A stretch of DNA of 5,598 nt from positions 1 to 5,598 of the forward strand of contig WYEI01000260.1 in assembly GCA_009903905.1 (NCBI GenBank), written 5' to 3'. Numbering within the stretch: position 1 is the stretch's first letter; each line of letters starts with the position of its first letter. Source of the stretch: Pyrobaculum sp. (GTDB taxonomy: Archaea; Thermoproteota; Thermoprotei; Thermoproteales; Thermoproteaceae). The position numbers were made by a program, and so were the translations under genes. Shown one piece after another: positions 1 through 5,311 of the stretch. The notes beneath the pieces are model-generated. The model was not told where the DNA came from and did no database searches. It saw only the letters and a list, made by a program, of their open reading frames with translations.

Positions 1-300
1 CGGCTCCACGTATACGTCTCCGTAGACGAGAAGTATGTGGGTCTCGGCGCCTAGGTAGGTCTCGGCGGTGAGGATGGCTTGTTCTATGCCCTCCCCCCTC
101 TCCTCCGTGTATATATACGGCGCCTTCTCAGGGTAGGGGGTGGCCACGTATACCCGGCCAAACGTCGCGGCGAGGGCGTCCGCCGCGTATTGATACAGCC
201 GCTTCCCCCCGATCTTTACGTACGTCTTGGGGAGGCTGCCGGTGAGCTTCTCGAAGAGGCCCGGCCTCCCGCCCGCCAGCACAAGCGGCGCGATCTTCAT
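1..300 (-). CDS. Sugar-phosphate nucleotidyltransferase, N-terminal 100 residues (partial, runs off window start)
   Basis: Starts at the ATG at 300-298 and stays open to the window edge, giving 100 residues. The N-terminus has the nucleotide-binding loop of NTP transferases: a beta strand ending in LAGG (residues 8-11), then LPKTYVKIGGKR (23-34), which matches the 'PK..v.i.gkp' motif. VYGDVYV near residues 92-98 is the strand carrying the metal-binding Asp (D95). The family joins an NTP to a sugar-1-phosphate and releases pyrophosphate in the cytoplasm. The loop is shorter than the usual GG.GtR.. form, so substrate cannot be read from this fragment. The gene begins 2 nt after the glmS stop, so the two are almost certainly co-transcribed. 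A role in UDP-GlcNAc or another amino-sugar nucleotide is therefore the best guess. A MobA/CofC-like transferase is the main alternative. Confidence 0.8.
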   Translation of the reverse strand, partial: MKIAPLVLAGGRPGLFEKLTGSLPKTYVKIGGKRLYQYAADALAATFGRVYVATPYPEKAPYIYTEERGEGIEQAILTAETYLGAETHILLVYGDVYVEP

Positions 301-302
301 AA

Positions 303-2111
303 CTACTCCACCGTGACTGTCTTCGCCAGGTTTCTGGGCTTGTCGGGGTCGTAGCCTCTTTCGACGGCGGTGAAGTAGGCGAGGAGTTGTAGCGGAATTA
401 CGTGGAGTATGGGGGCTGTGAGCTCGCCGGCGTCGGGCACCTCCACGGGCATGTCCAGCTTCTTCGCTATGTCGCTTCTGGCGGGGACTGTGCCGATTGT
501 GTAGGCGCCTCTCGCCTTCATCTCGGCGACGTTGCTGAGGGTCTTCTCCCGGGCGGCAGGGTCCGAGAAGATGAAGATTGTGGGGAATCCCTCCTCCACA
601 AGGGCTATGGGGCCGTGTTTCGACTCGCCGGCTGGGTAGGCCTCGGCGTGTATGTACGCCACCTCCTTCAGCTTGAGGGCGCCCTCCATGGCGACTGGCA
701 CAGCCGACCCGCGGCCTAGGTAGTAGGCGCTTGCGGCCTTCTTCAGCCTCTTGGCGAGGTCTTTGGCTGTGCCTGCGGTGTTTTCCACGGTCTTCCTGGC
801 GAGATCTGGCAGGTTCTTCAGCTCGCGTTCGTACTGCGCCGTGTCGTAGCCCAGCGTCTTGAGGGCCGCGACGAAGAGCGCAGCGAGGGTGGCTACCTGC
901 GTCGTGAAGGTTTTGGTGGCGGCGACGCCTATCTCCGGCCCCGCCCTGGTGTATATCACGACGTCGCTTTCTCTAGACAGGGTGCTACCCACCACGTTGG
1001 TCACGGCGGCGACCTTGACGCCCCTTTCCCTCATGGCCCTGAGGGCCTTTATGGTGTCTATGGTTTCCCCCGACTGGGAGATGACGATTGCCGCGTCGTC
1101 TTTGTCGAAGAGGTTCTCGTATGTTGCGTATTCCGAGGCTATTATGGGGACGGGGGTTGTCCTGAGCCGCGGGAGGAGGTGCGCGAACGCCAAGCCGGCG
1201 TGGTACGAGGAGCCCGCCGCGACGATGTAGATGTTTCTGGCGGAGAGGAGGGCGTTTGCCACGGCTTCTAGGGTCCTCCACTCGAGGCCGGCCACGGTGG
1301 TGGCGAGGGACTCCGGCTGCTCGTATATCTCCTTAAGCATAAAGTGCGGGTATCCGCCCTTGGTGGCCATCTCGGCGCTCCACGGGATCTCCTCGATGCG
1401 TCTGGCCGCGTCTTGCGGCACCCCGTCTGCCTCTATGTAGACCTCCGTGGGCGTTATGTAGCCGTATTCGCCGTCTCTCACCGCTATCACCTTCCCCGTG
1501 TGGTCCAGCACGGTGGGTATGTCGCTGGCCACGATGTTGAAGCCGTCGCCGACCCCTATGATGAGGGGAGAGAGGTTCCTGGCGAAGTATATGATCTGAG
1601 GGTTGTCGGCGTCTATCAGTGCTATGGCGTAGGCCCCCTTGATGCGGGAGAGGGCCTTCCTAAAGGCTGAGAACGCGTCTAGGCCTTGACGCTTGTACTC
1701 CTCCACCAGATGCGCAACTACCTCGGTGTCGGTTTCGGACCTAAAGACGTGGCCTCTCTTGGCGAGCTCCTCCCTGAGCTCCGCGTAGTTCTCTATTATG
1801 CCGTTGTGGACCACGGCGATAACGCCTCTGCAGTCTGTGTGGGGGTGCGCGTTTGTCTGGTCGGGCTTCCCGTGCGTAGCCCACCTGGTGTGGGCAAGCC
1901 CGGCGACTCCCTGCAACGAGTCGAAACCGTAGCGCGTAGCCACCTCCGCCACCTTCCCCGCATCTTTACGTACCACAAGCCCCTTGTCCACCACGGCGAC
2001 GCCGGCGGAGTCGTAGCCTCTATATTCAAGCCTCTCAAGAGCCCTCCTCAGAATCTCCCCCAGGTTGCGCCCGGGCCTCTCCGCAAAGGTGACGCCGAAA
2101 ATGCCACACAC
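303..2111 (-). CDS. glmS: Glutamine--fructose-6-phosphate aminotransferase (isomerizing), GlmS
   Basis: Makes glucosamine-6-phosphate from fructose-6-phosphate and glutamine, the entry step to amino sugars, in the cytoplasm. I place the start at the GTG at 2111-2109, giving 602 residues, the usual family length. This puts the nucleophile at Cys2 (CGIFGV), which must become the free N-terminus. The frame is open further upstream, but that would bury the cysteine. The glutaminase domain (about 1-230) has RGYDSAG (31-37), HTRWATHG (74-81), HNGIIENY (102-109) and ETDTEVV (126-132). The first SIS domain has AAGSSYHAG (298-306) and SQSGET (345-350). The second has MEGALKLKE (475-483), HAEAYPAGESKHGP (488-501; H499 likely the ring-opening His) and the C-terminal PRNLAKTVTVE, whose K597 reaches the active site. 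All key residues are present. A TATA-like box sits about 24 nt upstream and there is no Shine-Dalgarno, so it is probably leaderless. It is the first gene of a pair with the downstream nucleotidyltransferase. Confidence 0.97.
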   Translation of the reverse strand: MCGIFGVTFAERPGRNLGEILRRALERLEYRGYDSAGVAVVDKGLVVRKDAGKVAEVATRYGFDSLQGVAGLAHTRWATHGKPDQTNAHPHTDCRGVIAVVHNGIIENYAELREELAKRGHVFRSETDTEVVAHLVEEYKRQGLDAFSAFRKALSRIKGAYAIALIDADNPQIIYFARNLSPLIIGVGDGFNIVASDIPTVLDHTGKVIAVRDGEYGYITPTEVYIEADGVPQDAARRIEEIPWSAEMATKGGYPHFMLKEIYEQPESLATTVAGLEWRTLEAVANALLSARNIYIVAAGSSYHAGLAFAHLLPRLRTTPVPIIASEYATYENLFDKDDAAIVISQSGETIDTIKALRAMRERGVKVAAVTNVVGSTLSRESDVVIYTRAGPEIGVAATKTFTTQVATLAALFVAALKTLGYDTAQYERELKNLPDLARKTVENTAGTAKDLAKRLKKAASAYYLGRGSAVPVAMEGALKLKEVAYIHAEAYPAGESKHGPIALVEEGFPTIFIFSDPAAREKTLSNVAEMKARGAYTIGTVPARSDIAKKLDMPVEVPDAGELTAPILHVIPLQLLAYFTAVERGYDPDKPRNLAKTVTVE

Positions 2112-2131
2112 GGAGGAGAAAGCGCCTTGCC

Positions 2132-2139
2132 ATATTAAT
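2132..2139 (-). promoter_or_regulatory. TATA-like box for glmS
   Basis: Read on the minus strand the site is ATTAATAT, centred about 24 nt upstream of the GTG start of glmS in otherwise GC-rich DNA. This is the archaeal TATA distance when transcription starts at or beside the start codon. No purine-rich ribosome site precedes the GTG (the bases there are TTCTCCTCC). The box supports both the start choice and a separate promoter for glmS, although read-through from the DHH gene is also possible because no T-rich terminator is visible between them. Confidence 0.6.
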
Positions 2140-2168
2140 GTTTTGTTGTCAGAGCCGCTGAAGGCCAC

Positions 2169-3122
2169 TCATCGCTCGTTTGAACCTCTAGTCATCACCT
2201 GTATCGACCTACAGGGCATCTTTAAATTATTGCAGTCGCCCAACACGTAGACGGCGGGAGGCCTAAGCGCGGCCAGCAGGTCCCGGAGCGGCTTCTCTAA
2301 GTCCAGGAGGGGGGCCTTGATCAAGGCGCCCGCGGCGTATTTATGTCCTCCCCCGCCCATGCGGGTTGCCACCTCGGCGCAGTCGTGGGGGCCGTCCCGG
2401 TGCGCGCCGCAGTACAGCCTGTAGGTCCTCCAGCCGCGCCTCACCAGGATGTTTATGAACTTGGCGCCCTTCCGCTCAAGCTCTATCGTGAGGAGGCGGT
2501 ATGATATGCCCAGGTGTGTGGGGCTGTAGATGAAGAGCGTCTCCTCCGCGGGTATGGAGCCCGCTATTTGGGCCACGAGCCGGTCCTTCTCAAGCCCCCT
2601 CTCCGCCATGGATCTAAGGGGTTCCTCGTCAACAGCGGCGAGGCCCTTCTGCGCCAGCTTCTCCACAGCTACCAGCTTCTGCCTCTTGCCGGCGTACCTG
2701 ACGGCGAGGTCCAGGAGCTTTATCTTGGGGTCTGAGACGTTGGCCGTGTCTGTCTGCACCGCGGCCTCCACAAGTTGTCTCGCCACCTCGTCTCCCTCCA
2801 AGCCGAGGGCCCTGGCGGCTAGGACCGCGGAGGCTGGGGCCTCTGTGTCGTAGAACTCCGCCTCTGCGCAGGGCTTGTTGGTCTTGTGGTGGTCTGCCCT
2901 GATCTTGGCCCTGCCGGGGCAGGGGAGGTCCGCCACGAAGTCCCACCTCACCAGCTTAACCCACCACCTCCTCACGTCTGTGGGGCCCATAAGCTCCACG
3001 TAGCCGTTGGGATGCCGCCTCTTGAAGAGGGCAGCCGACGCGATGCCGTCCACGTCGCCTGCGTCGCACAGCGCCACCGGCCTCTTGGCGAGCTTCGCCG
3101 CGATGACTCCGAGCAACGGCAT
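2169..3122 (-). CDS. DHH/DHHA1-family phosphoesterase (RecJ/nanoRNase-like)
   Basis: A 317-residue protein with both family domains. The DHH domain has motif I DAGDVDGIASAAL (20-32, including D-V-D-G), D65 in VADLP (motif II), the name-giving D77-H78-H79 and D125 in QTDTANVSD (motif IV). These Asp/His residues bind the two catalytic metals. The DHHA1 domain carries the substrate-binding glycine loop GGGGHKYAAG (256-265). Members hydrolyse phosphodiesters: RecJ-type 5' exonucleases, NrnA-type oligonucleotidases or cyclic-dinucleotide phosphodiesterases. The sequence does not show which applies here, but the short DHH plus DHHA1 layout without an OB fold is closest to NrnA-like or archaeal RecJ-like enzymes. 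I chose the ATG at 3122-3120 because the frame upstream runs into the A/T-rich promoter and the neighbour's coding sequence. It is divergent from the RuvC-like gene and lies 57 bp upstream of glmS on the same strand. Confidence 0.9.
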   Translation of the reverse strand: MPLLGVIAAKLAKRPVALCDAGDVDGIASAALFKRRHPNGYVELMGPTDVRRWWVKLVRWDFVADLPCPGRAKIRADHHKTNKPCAEAEFYDTEAPASAVLAARALGLEGDEVARQLVEAAVQTDTANVSDPKIKLLDLAVRYAGKRQKLVAVEKLAQKGLAAVDEEPLRSMAERGLEKDRLVAQIAGSIPAEETLFIYSPTHLGISYRLLTIELERKGAKFINILVRRGWRTYRLYCGAHRDGPHDCAEVATRMGGGGHKYAAGALIKAPLLDLEKPLRDLLAALRPPAVYVLGDCNNLKMPCRSIQVMTRGSNER

Positions 3123-3161
3123 ACGGCGCTTTAGGTATTTATTTATTTGTTTTATTTCGAC
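3123..3161. promoter_or_regulatory. Bidirectional promoter between the DHH gene and the RuvC-like gene
   Basis: Only 39 bp separate the two divergent start codons, and 3132-3157 is almost pure A/T in a GC-rich region. For the rightward gene, TATTTATT (3136-3143) is centred 22-23 nt before the ATG at 3162. For the leftward gene, ACAAATAA (minus-strand reading of 3143-3150) is centred about 24 nt before the ATG at 3122. The two TATA-like boxes abut, so both genes are probably leaderless. Assembly of TBP/TFB in one direction would likely compete with the other. Confidence 0.6.
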
Positions 3162-3701
3162 ATGTTGAGGCTGGGCTACCTCGGCAGGCGGAGCGTGTAT
3201 GAGGCGGTGAGGAGAATAGCGTTCGACGTAGCGCTTTTTGAGCGGGGCGACGTGACGGTGGTGGACGCGGGTTACAGAGAGAGAGGCGACATAGTTCTGC
3301 ACTGCGGCGACTATAGATGCGTCGCCAGGGAGCTCTTCACCTCGTTGCCGCGCGTGCTCGGCGGCGGGAAGCTCGGCGTCGACCTAGGCGCCTCCAAAAA
3401 CGGCCTCGCCTACGTCTGGAACGGGAGGCCGTTGCTACACGCCGTGTTGGACTGGGGCACCCTCGAGGAGGTGCTGAGGAAGTCTGACGCCCTCGAGGTC
3501 CATATAGGATCCTCCCCGCATGTCGACGTGAAGAAGGCCGCCTCGTTGCTGGGTTGCCGCGCCGTCCATCTAGTGGACGAGTTAACTGCCAGCTGGTCGC
3601 GGAGGTGGCTACGGCTGAGGTACCCCCACCTGGAGGAGGACGAGGTCGACGCCCTCTCCTTCACCTACTACGACGGCGTAGTGGCCGCTATATGCTACTG
3701 A
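3162..3701 (+). CDS. Uncharacterised protein with predicted RuvC/YqgF-like RNase H fold
   Basis: A 179-residue protein with no name I can assign with certainty. Start is the ATG at 3162; a TTG at 3147 lies inside the promoter and is unlikely. Residues 70-85 (KLGVDLGASKNGLAYV) resemble the first two RNase H-fold strands of RuvC and YqgF, with D74 in the catalytic position. Next come ALEVHIGSSP (110-119, with E112 where RuvC has its second acidic residue), HLVDELTASWSRRW (136-149, like the YqgF 'DERlTT..A' strand-helix) and EEDEVDALSFTYYDG (158-172). In the last, D160 and D163 match the RuvC D-x-x-D-A-L pattern. Residues 1-65 form an extra N-terminal part, predicted alpha/beta, with C48 and C53. 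It could be a structure-specific nuclease acting on branched DNA or RNA ends, or an inactive relative. It is divergent from a DHH phosphoesterase, and a TnpB element has inserted at its stop codon, replacing an inferred TAG by TAC TGA and so adding one Tyr. Confidence 0.6.
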   Translation: MLRLGYLGRRSVYEAVRRIAFDVALFERGDVTVVDAGYRERGDIVLHCGDYRCVARELFTSLPRVLGGGKLGVDLGASKNGLAYVWNGRPLLHAVLDWGTLEEVLRKSDALEVHIGSSPHVDVKKAASLLGCRAVHLVDELTASWSRRWLRLRYPHLEEDEVDALSFTYYDGVVAAICY

Positions 3702-4914
3702 CCTCCTCCCCGAGGACGGGTGCCCCGCGGGGAGGTGCCCTCGTCCCGTCTTCATCGGCGCCTTGGGCGGGGGTCATGGGGGCGGCCCGGGCCAGCACCG
3801 CGGGCCATTTGTCGCTGGCCTTCAGTTGCGCGAGCGAAGTCCAGACTGCATACACGACGGGCCATGTGACAAGTGGATTTCTCCTCTTCGCGAGCTCCCT
3901 CGGCACGAGTCCTCTCCCCTTCTCCAGTCTCCTTTTCACGTCTTTCAGATCCCACCACACGCCCTTGGCCGCGCCCTCTGGCGTAATCTTCCACAACATG
4001 TTTAACACAGCGGCATGGTCGCGGTCAACATCGTGGCCACAGGGGCAGTGCAAAGTATGCCAACCGCTACCGTTTTTCACCAAGGAGAAGTGGATGGGGC
4101 ACACCTTGCTGTTGCGATACGGCGAGACGTAAACTACTACAGAGCCAGCCTCCGCCGCCTTTTCCTCCACAGCTCTTACGAGCTTCTTAAACGGCGTCTG
4201 CTTGATGCGGTGTCTCAGCTCTCTCTTCTTCACCCTCTTCTCTTCAAGGCCGATCATTTCCTCTTGCGGGTTTTTGCCAAGCTCCTCCGTTATAATCAAG
4301 GCGGGGCTTTTCGCCACCTCGCGGGCGACCTGCCTCACCCGGCCCCCCTTCCGTCTCCTCTCCCTAAGTCTCCTTGCGAATTTCTTGTATTCTCTTGTAT
4401 CTGTGATGTTTTGTCTCCTCTCCTCCTCGTCTCTACCCGCGTATGGGTACTTCTGCTTCAGTTCCTCCAGCTTTGCGTTTCTGACGGCTTCGTACCTCCT
4501 GGCGAGTCTGCCGAAGTCCGTCCTTATCGAGTATAGGACAGGGTTTATGTACTGTCTGTTCCAGGTGGCAACTCTGTCCACAGTCGCCAAGAGGCTCAAC
4601 CTGGCGACTGCTACCGAGTTCTCGTTTACGTCGAATGCAACAACCTCCGCCGGAGGCTCCTTCCTCGGCGCCACGTCGAAGACGAATACGGCGTACCACT
4701 TATTTCGCCTCCGCTTCAGCACCAGCGTGGAGGCAAGCTCGGCCTCTTTACGCAAGACTCTCCACCAGTAGAGCCAAAACCTCCTGTGGGGCTTTATCCA
4801 AATCTCTCTCCTCCTGCCGGGGAGAGACAGCCCCAGCCGGACGGGGGCTACAGAGCTGATTGCTTTCTTATAGCTCCAGCTGTCTTTAGCGAATCTTATC
4901 GAAACCCGCCCCAC
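3688..4914 (-). CDS. tnpB: TnpB (IS605/IS1341 OrfB) RuvC nuclease core, C-terminal part of a frameshifted gene
   Basis: This 408-residue frame holds the RNA-guided nuclease core of a transposon TnpB protein. It shows the end of the N-terminal region (VSIRFAKDSWSYKK, 4-17), RuvC-I AFDVNENSVAV (93-103; D95), RuvC-II ALIITEELGK (205-214; Glu at 210/211), a zinc finger CPIH...CPCGH (272-275 and 290-294) and RuvC-III DVDRDHAAVLNM (295-306). All catalytic acids are present. The roughly 100 residues after RuvC-III are poorly conserved and lie where the guide RNA scaffold is expected. The GTG at 4914 gives this frame a possible start, but it lacks the first ~90 residues of a normal TnpB, which are encoded one frame away. 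The two join if a -1 shift occurs at the CCCC run at 4923-4926. The stop codon (3688-3690) lies in flanking host DNA, inside the RuvC-like gene. No tnpA is present, so the element cannot move on its own. Confidence 0.85.
   Translation of the reverse strand: MGRVSIRFAKDSWSYKKAISSVAPVRLGLSLPGRRREIWIKPHRRFWLYWWRVLRKEAELASTLVLKRRRNKWYAVFVFDVAPRKEPPAEVVAFDVNENSVAVARLSLLATVDRVATWNRQYINPVLYSIRTDFGRLARRYEAVRNAKLEELKQKYPYAGRDEEERRQNITDTREYKKFARRLRERRRKGGRVRQVAREVAKSPALIITEELGKNPQEEMIGLEEKRVKKRELRHRIKQTPFKKLVRAVEEKAAEAGSVVVYVSPYRNSKVCPIHFSLVKNGSGWHTLHCPCGHDVDRDHAAVLNMLWKITPEGAAKGVWWDLKDVKRRLEKGRGLVPRELAKRRNPLVTWPVVYAVWTSLAQLKASDKWPAVLARAAPMTPAQGADEDGTRAPPRGAPVLGEEVSSI
3690..3697 (+). repeat. 8-bp direct repeat ATATGCTA, copy at right end of element
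   Basis: Identical to 5260-5267 at the other end of the TnpB element. This copy is the penultimate coding part of the RuvC-like gene (ATA TGC TA.). Flanking bases differ (T/C before, C/G after), so the match is exactly 8 bp. Confidence 0.55.
3698..3850 (-). ncRNA. Candidate omega/reRNA (TnpB guide RNA scaffold), right end; 5' boundary unknown
   Basis: In IS200/IS605 elements the TnpB guide RNA is made from the 3' part of tnpB and ends at the element's right end, with the guide copied from flanking DNA. Here the last ~150 nt are very GC-rich and can fold strongly: CCCCGCGGGG (3723-3732) is a perfect palindrome, GGACG/CGTCC (3714-3718/3742-3746) can pair around it, and CCTCCCC/GGGGAGG (3705-3711/3729-3735) offers an alternative stem. 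The protein sequence encoded here is low in conserved residues, as expected if the RNA sets the constraint. The upstream limit is a guess. Expression cannot be judged from sequence. Confidence 0.4.
3705..3750. repeat. Right-end imperfect palindrome of the TnpB element
   Basis: Contains nested inverted repeats: CCTCCCCG (3705-3712) with CGGGGAGG (3728-3735), the palindrome CCCCGCGGGG (3723-3732), and GACGGG (3715-3720) with CCCGTC (3745-3750). These are mutually exclusive or partly nested stems, close to the element end, where IS605-type transposases recognise subterminal hairpins. Confidence 0.6.
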
Positions 4915-5198
4915 CTCTGGACGGGGTTGTAGACGCGGCCGTCTTTCTTCAGCTCCAGAAACGACTTGCCGATTTCTACGCCTTGGTTTATAGCTTGCTG
5001 GATTAGCTGGGCGGGCAGGGGGTACTGCATTCTGAAGCGGCGGTACAGCTCTTTGTATTTCTCCTTTTCCAGCGTCCCTCTCTCTGCGACGTATGCCGCG
5101 ACTTTCTCCACGATGCGGCGGTACAGCTCCTCTACGGCGTATAGCTCAGGCGGCGGGCTCTCCACCTCCACAGCCACCGCCCTCCTCACACACTCCAT
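4896..5198 (-). CDS. tnpB: TnpB N-terminal helical region (first part of the frameshifted tnpB)
   Basis: A 100-residue frame starting at the ATG at 5198 (MECVRRAVAVEVES). The frame is open further up to an ATG at 5261, but those codons read through the element's left-end hairpin, so the later start is preferred; a G-rich stretch (GGTGGTGGGGGC) just before it could aid initiation. The fragment has the N-terminal beta strand (RRAVAVEVES), charged helices (about 20-60), and PAQLIQQAINQGVEIGKSF (about 61-80), which resembles the TnpB helix with the 'p....a...a...y' pattern. After KKDGRVYNP the frame leaves the family consensus, reads eight unrelated residues (VQRWGGFR) and stops at 4896. In the -1 frame the same DNA continues as RPEVGRVSIRF, the expected TnpB continuation. 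The joined product would be about 503 residues. Confidence 0.75.
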   Translation of the reverse strand: MECVRRAVAVEVESPPPELYAVEELYRRIVEKVAAYVAERGTLEKEKYKELYRRFRMQYPLPAQLIQQAINQGVEIGKSFLELKKDGRVYNPVQRWGGFR

Positions 5199-5236
5199 GC
5201 CCCCACCACCCATAAAAACTTTGACGAACCACATCC

Positions 5237-5254
5237 CCGCGCTAAAGGGCGAGG
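5237..5254. repeat. Left-end hairpin of the TnpB element
   Basis: CCGCGC (5237-5242) pairs with GCGAGG (5249-5254) with one mismatch (G5239/A5252) around the loop TAAAGG. It sits 6-13 bp inside the inferred left end, the position expected of the subterminal hairpin of an IS200/IS605-type element. Confidence 0.5.
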
Positions 5255-5259
5255 CTTTC

Positions 5260-5267
5260 ATATGCTA
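5260..5267 (+). repeat. 8-bp direct repeat ATATGCTA, copy at left end of element
   Basis: Second copy of the repeat at 3690-3697. It is followed by GTAATAC, which in the reading frame of the RuvC-like gene supplies TAG then TAA, so this side probably preserves the original 3' end of that gene. Confidence 0.55.
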
Positions 5268-5283
5268 GTAATACACAGGAAAC

Positions 5284-5292
5284 TTTAATAAA
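5284..5292 (+). promoter_or_regulatory. TATA-like box for the zinc-ribbon gene
   Basis: TTTAATAAA is centred about 24 nt before the GTG at 5312, the archaeal TATA distance for a leaderless transcript. It selects GTG 5312 over the in-frame GTG at 5321. It lies outside the TnpB element, so the insertion left this promoter intact. Confidence 0.6.
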
Positions 5293-5311
5293 TGGGGAGT
5301 CCTTTCAGCCG

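Larger units (their letters stand above)
3698..5267 (-). mobile_element. IS605/IS1341-type TnpB-only insertion element
   Basis: The element contains the split tnpB and no tnpA transposase. Each end has an imperfect hairpin (5237-5254 at the left end, 3705-3750 at the right end), as in the IS200/IS605 superfamily, and there are no terminal inverted repeats. An 8-bp direct repeat, ATATGCTA, lies at 3690-3697 and 5260-5267, so the exact ends are uncertain by one repeat length (3690-5259 fits equally well). Deleting the element with one repeat copy joins the RuvC-like gene to an in-frame TAG TAA and places the zinc-ribbon gene about 43 bp downstream. Such an element would have to be mobilised by a TnpA elsewhere in the genome; that is inference from the family. 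Confidence 0.7.

Noticed and set aside
402..2138. Open frames on the plus strand and other frames across glmS
   Set aside because: glmS motifs are continuous over the whole region on the minus strand; the others are composition artefacts.
2112..2168. Longer glmS reading frame starting at a GTG at 2168, adjacent to the DHH gene stop
   Set aside because: It would add 19 residues before the catalytic cysteine, which must be the N-terminal residue after Met removal; the TATA-like box also falls inside this extension.
3123..3302. 60-residue N-terminal extension of the DHH protein
   Set aside because: It overlaps the A/T promoter and the start of the divergent RuvC-like gene; the sequence is not DHH-like, and the ATG at 3122 fits the family start.
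5199..5261. Longer start (ATG 5261) for the TnpB N-terminal fragment
   Set aside because: These codons translate the left-end hairpin of the element; the family N-terminus matches from MECVRRAV at 5198.
3554..5268. Several long open frames on the plus strand opposite tnpB
   Set aside because: They are antisense shadows in GC-rich coding DNA with no recognisable motifs, and the minus-strand TnpB motifs explain the region.
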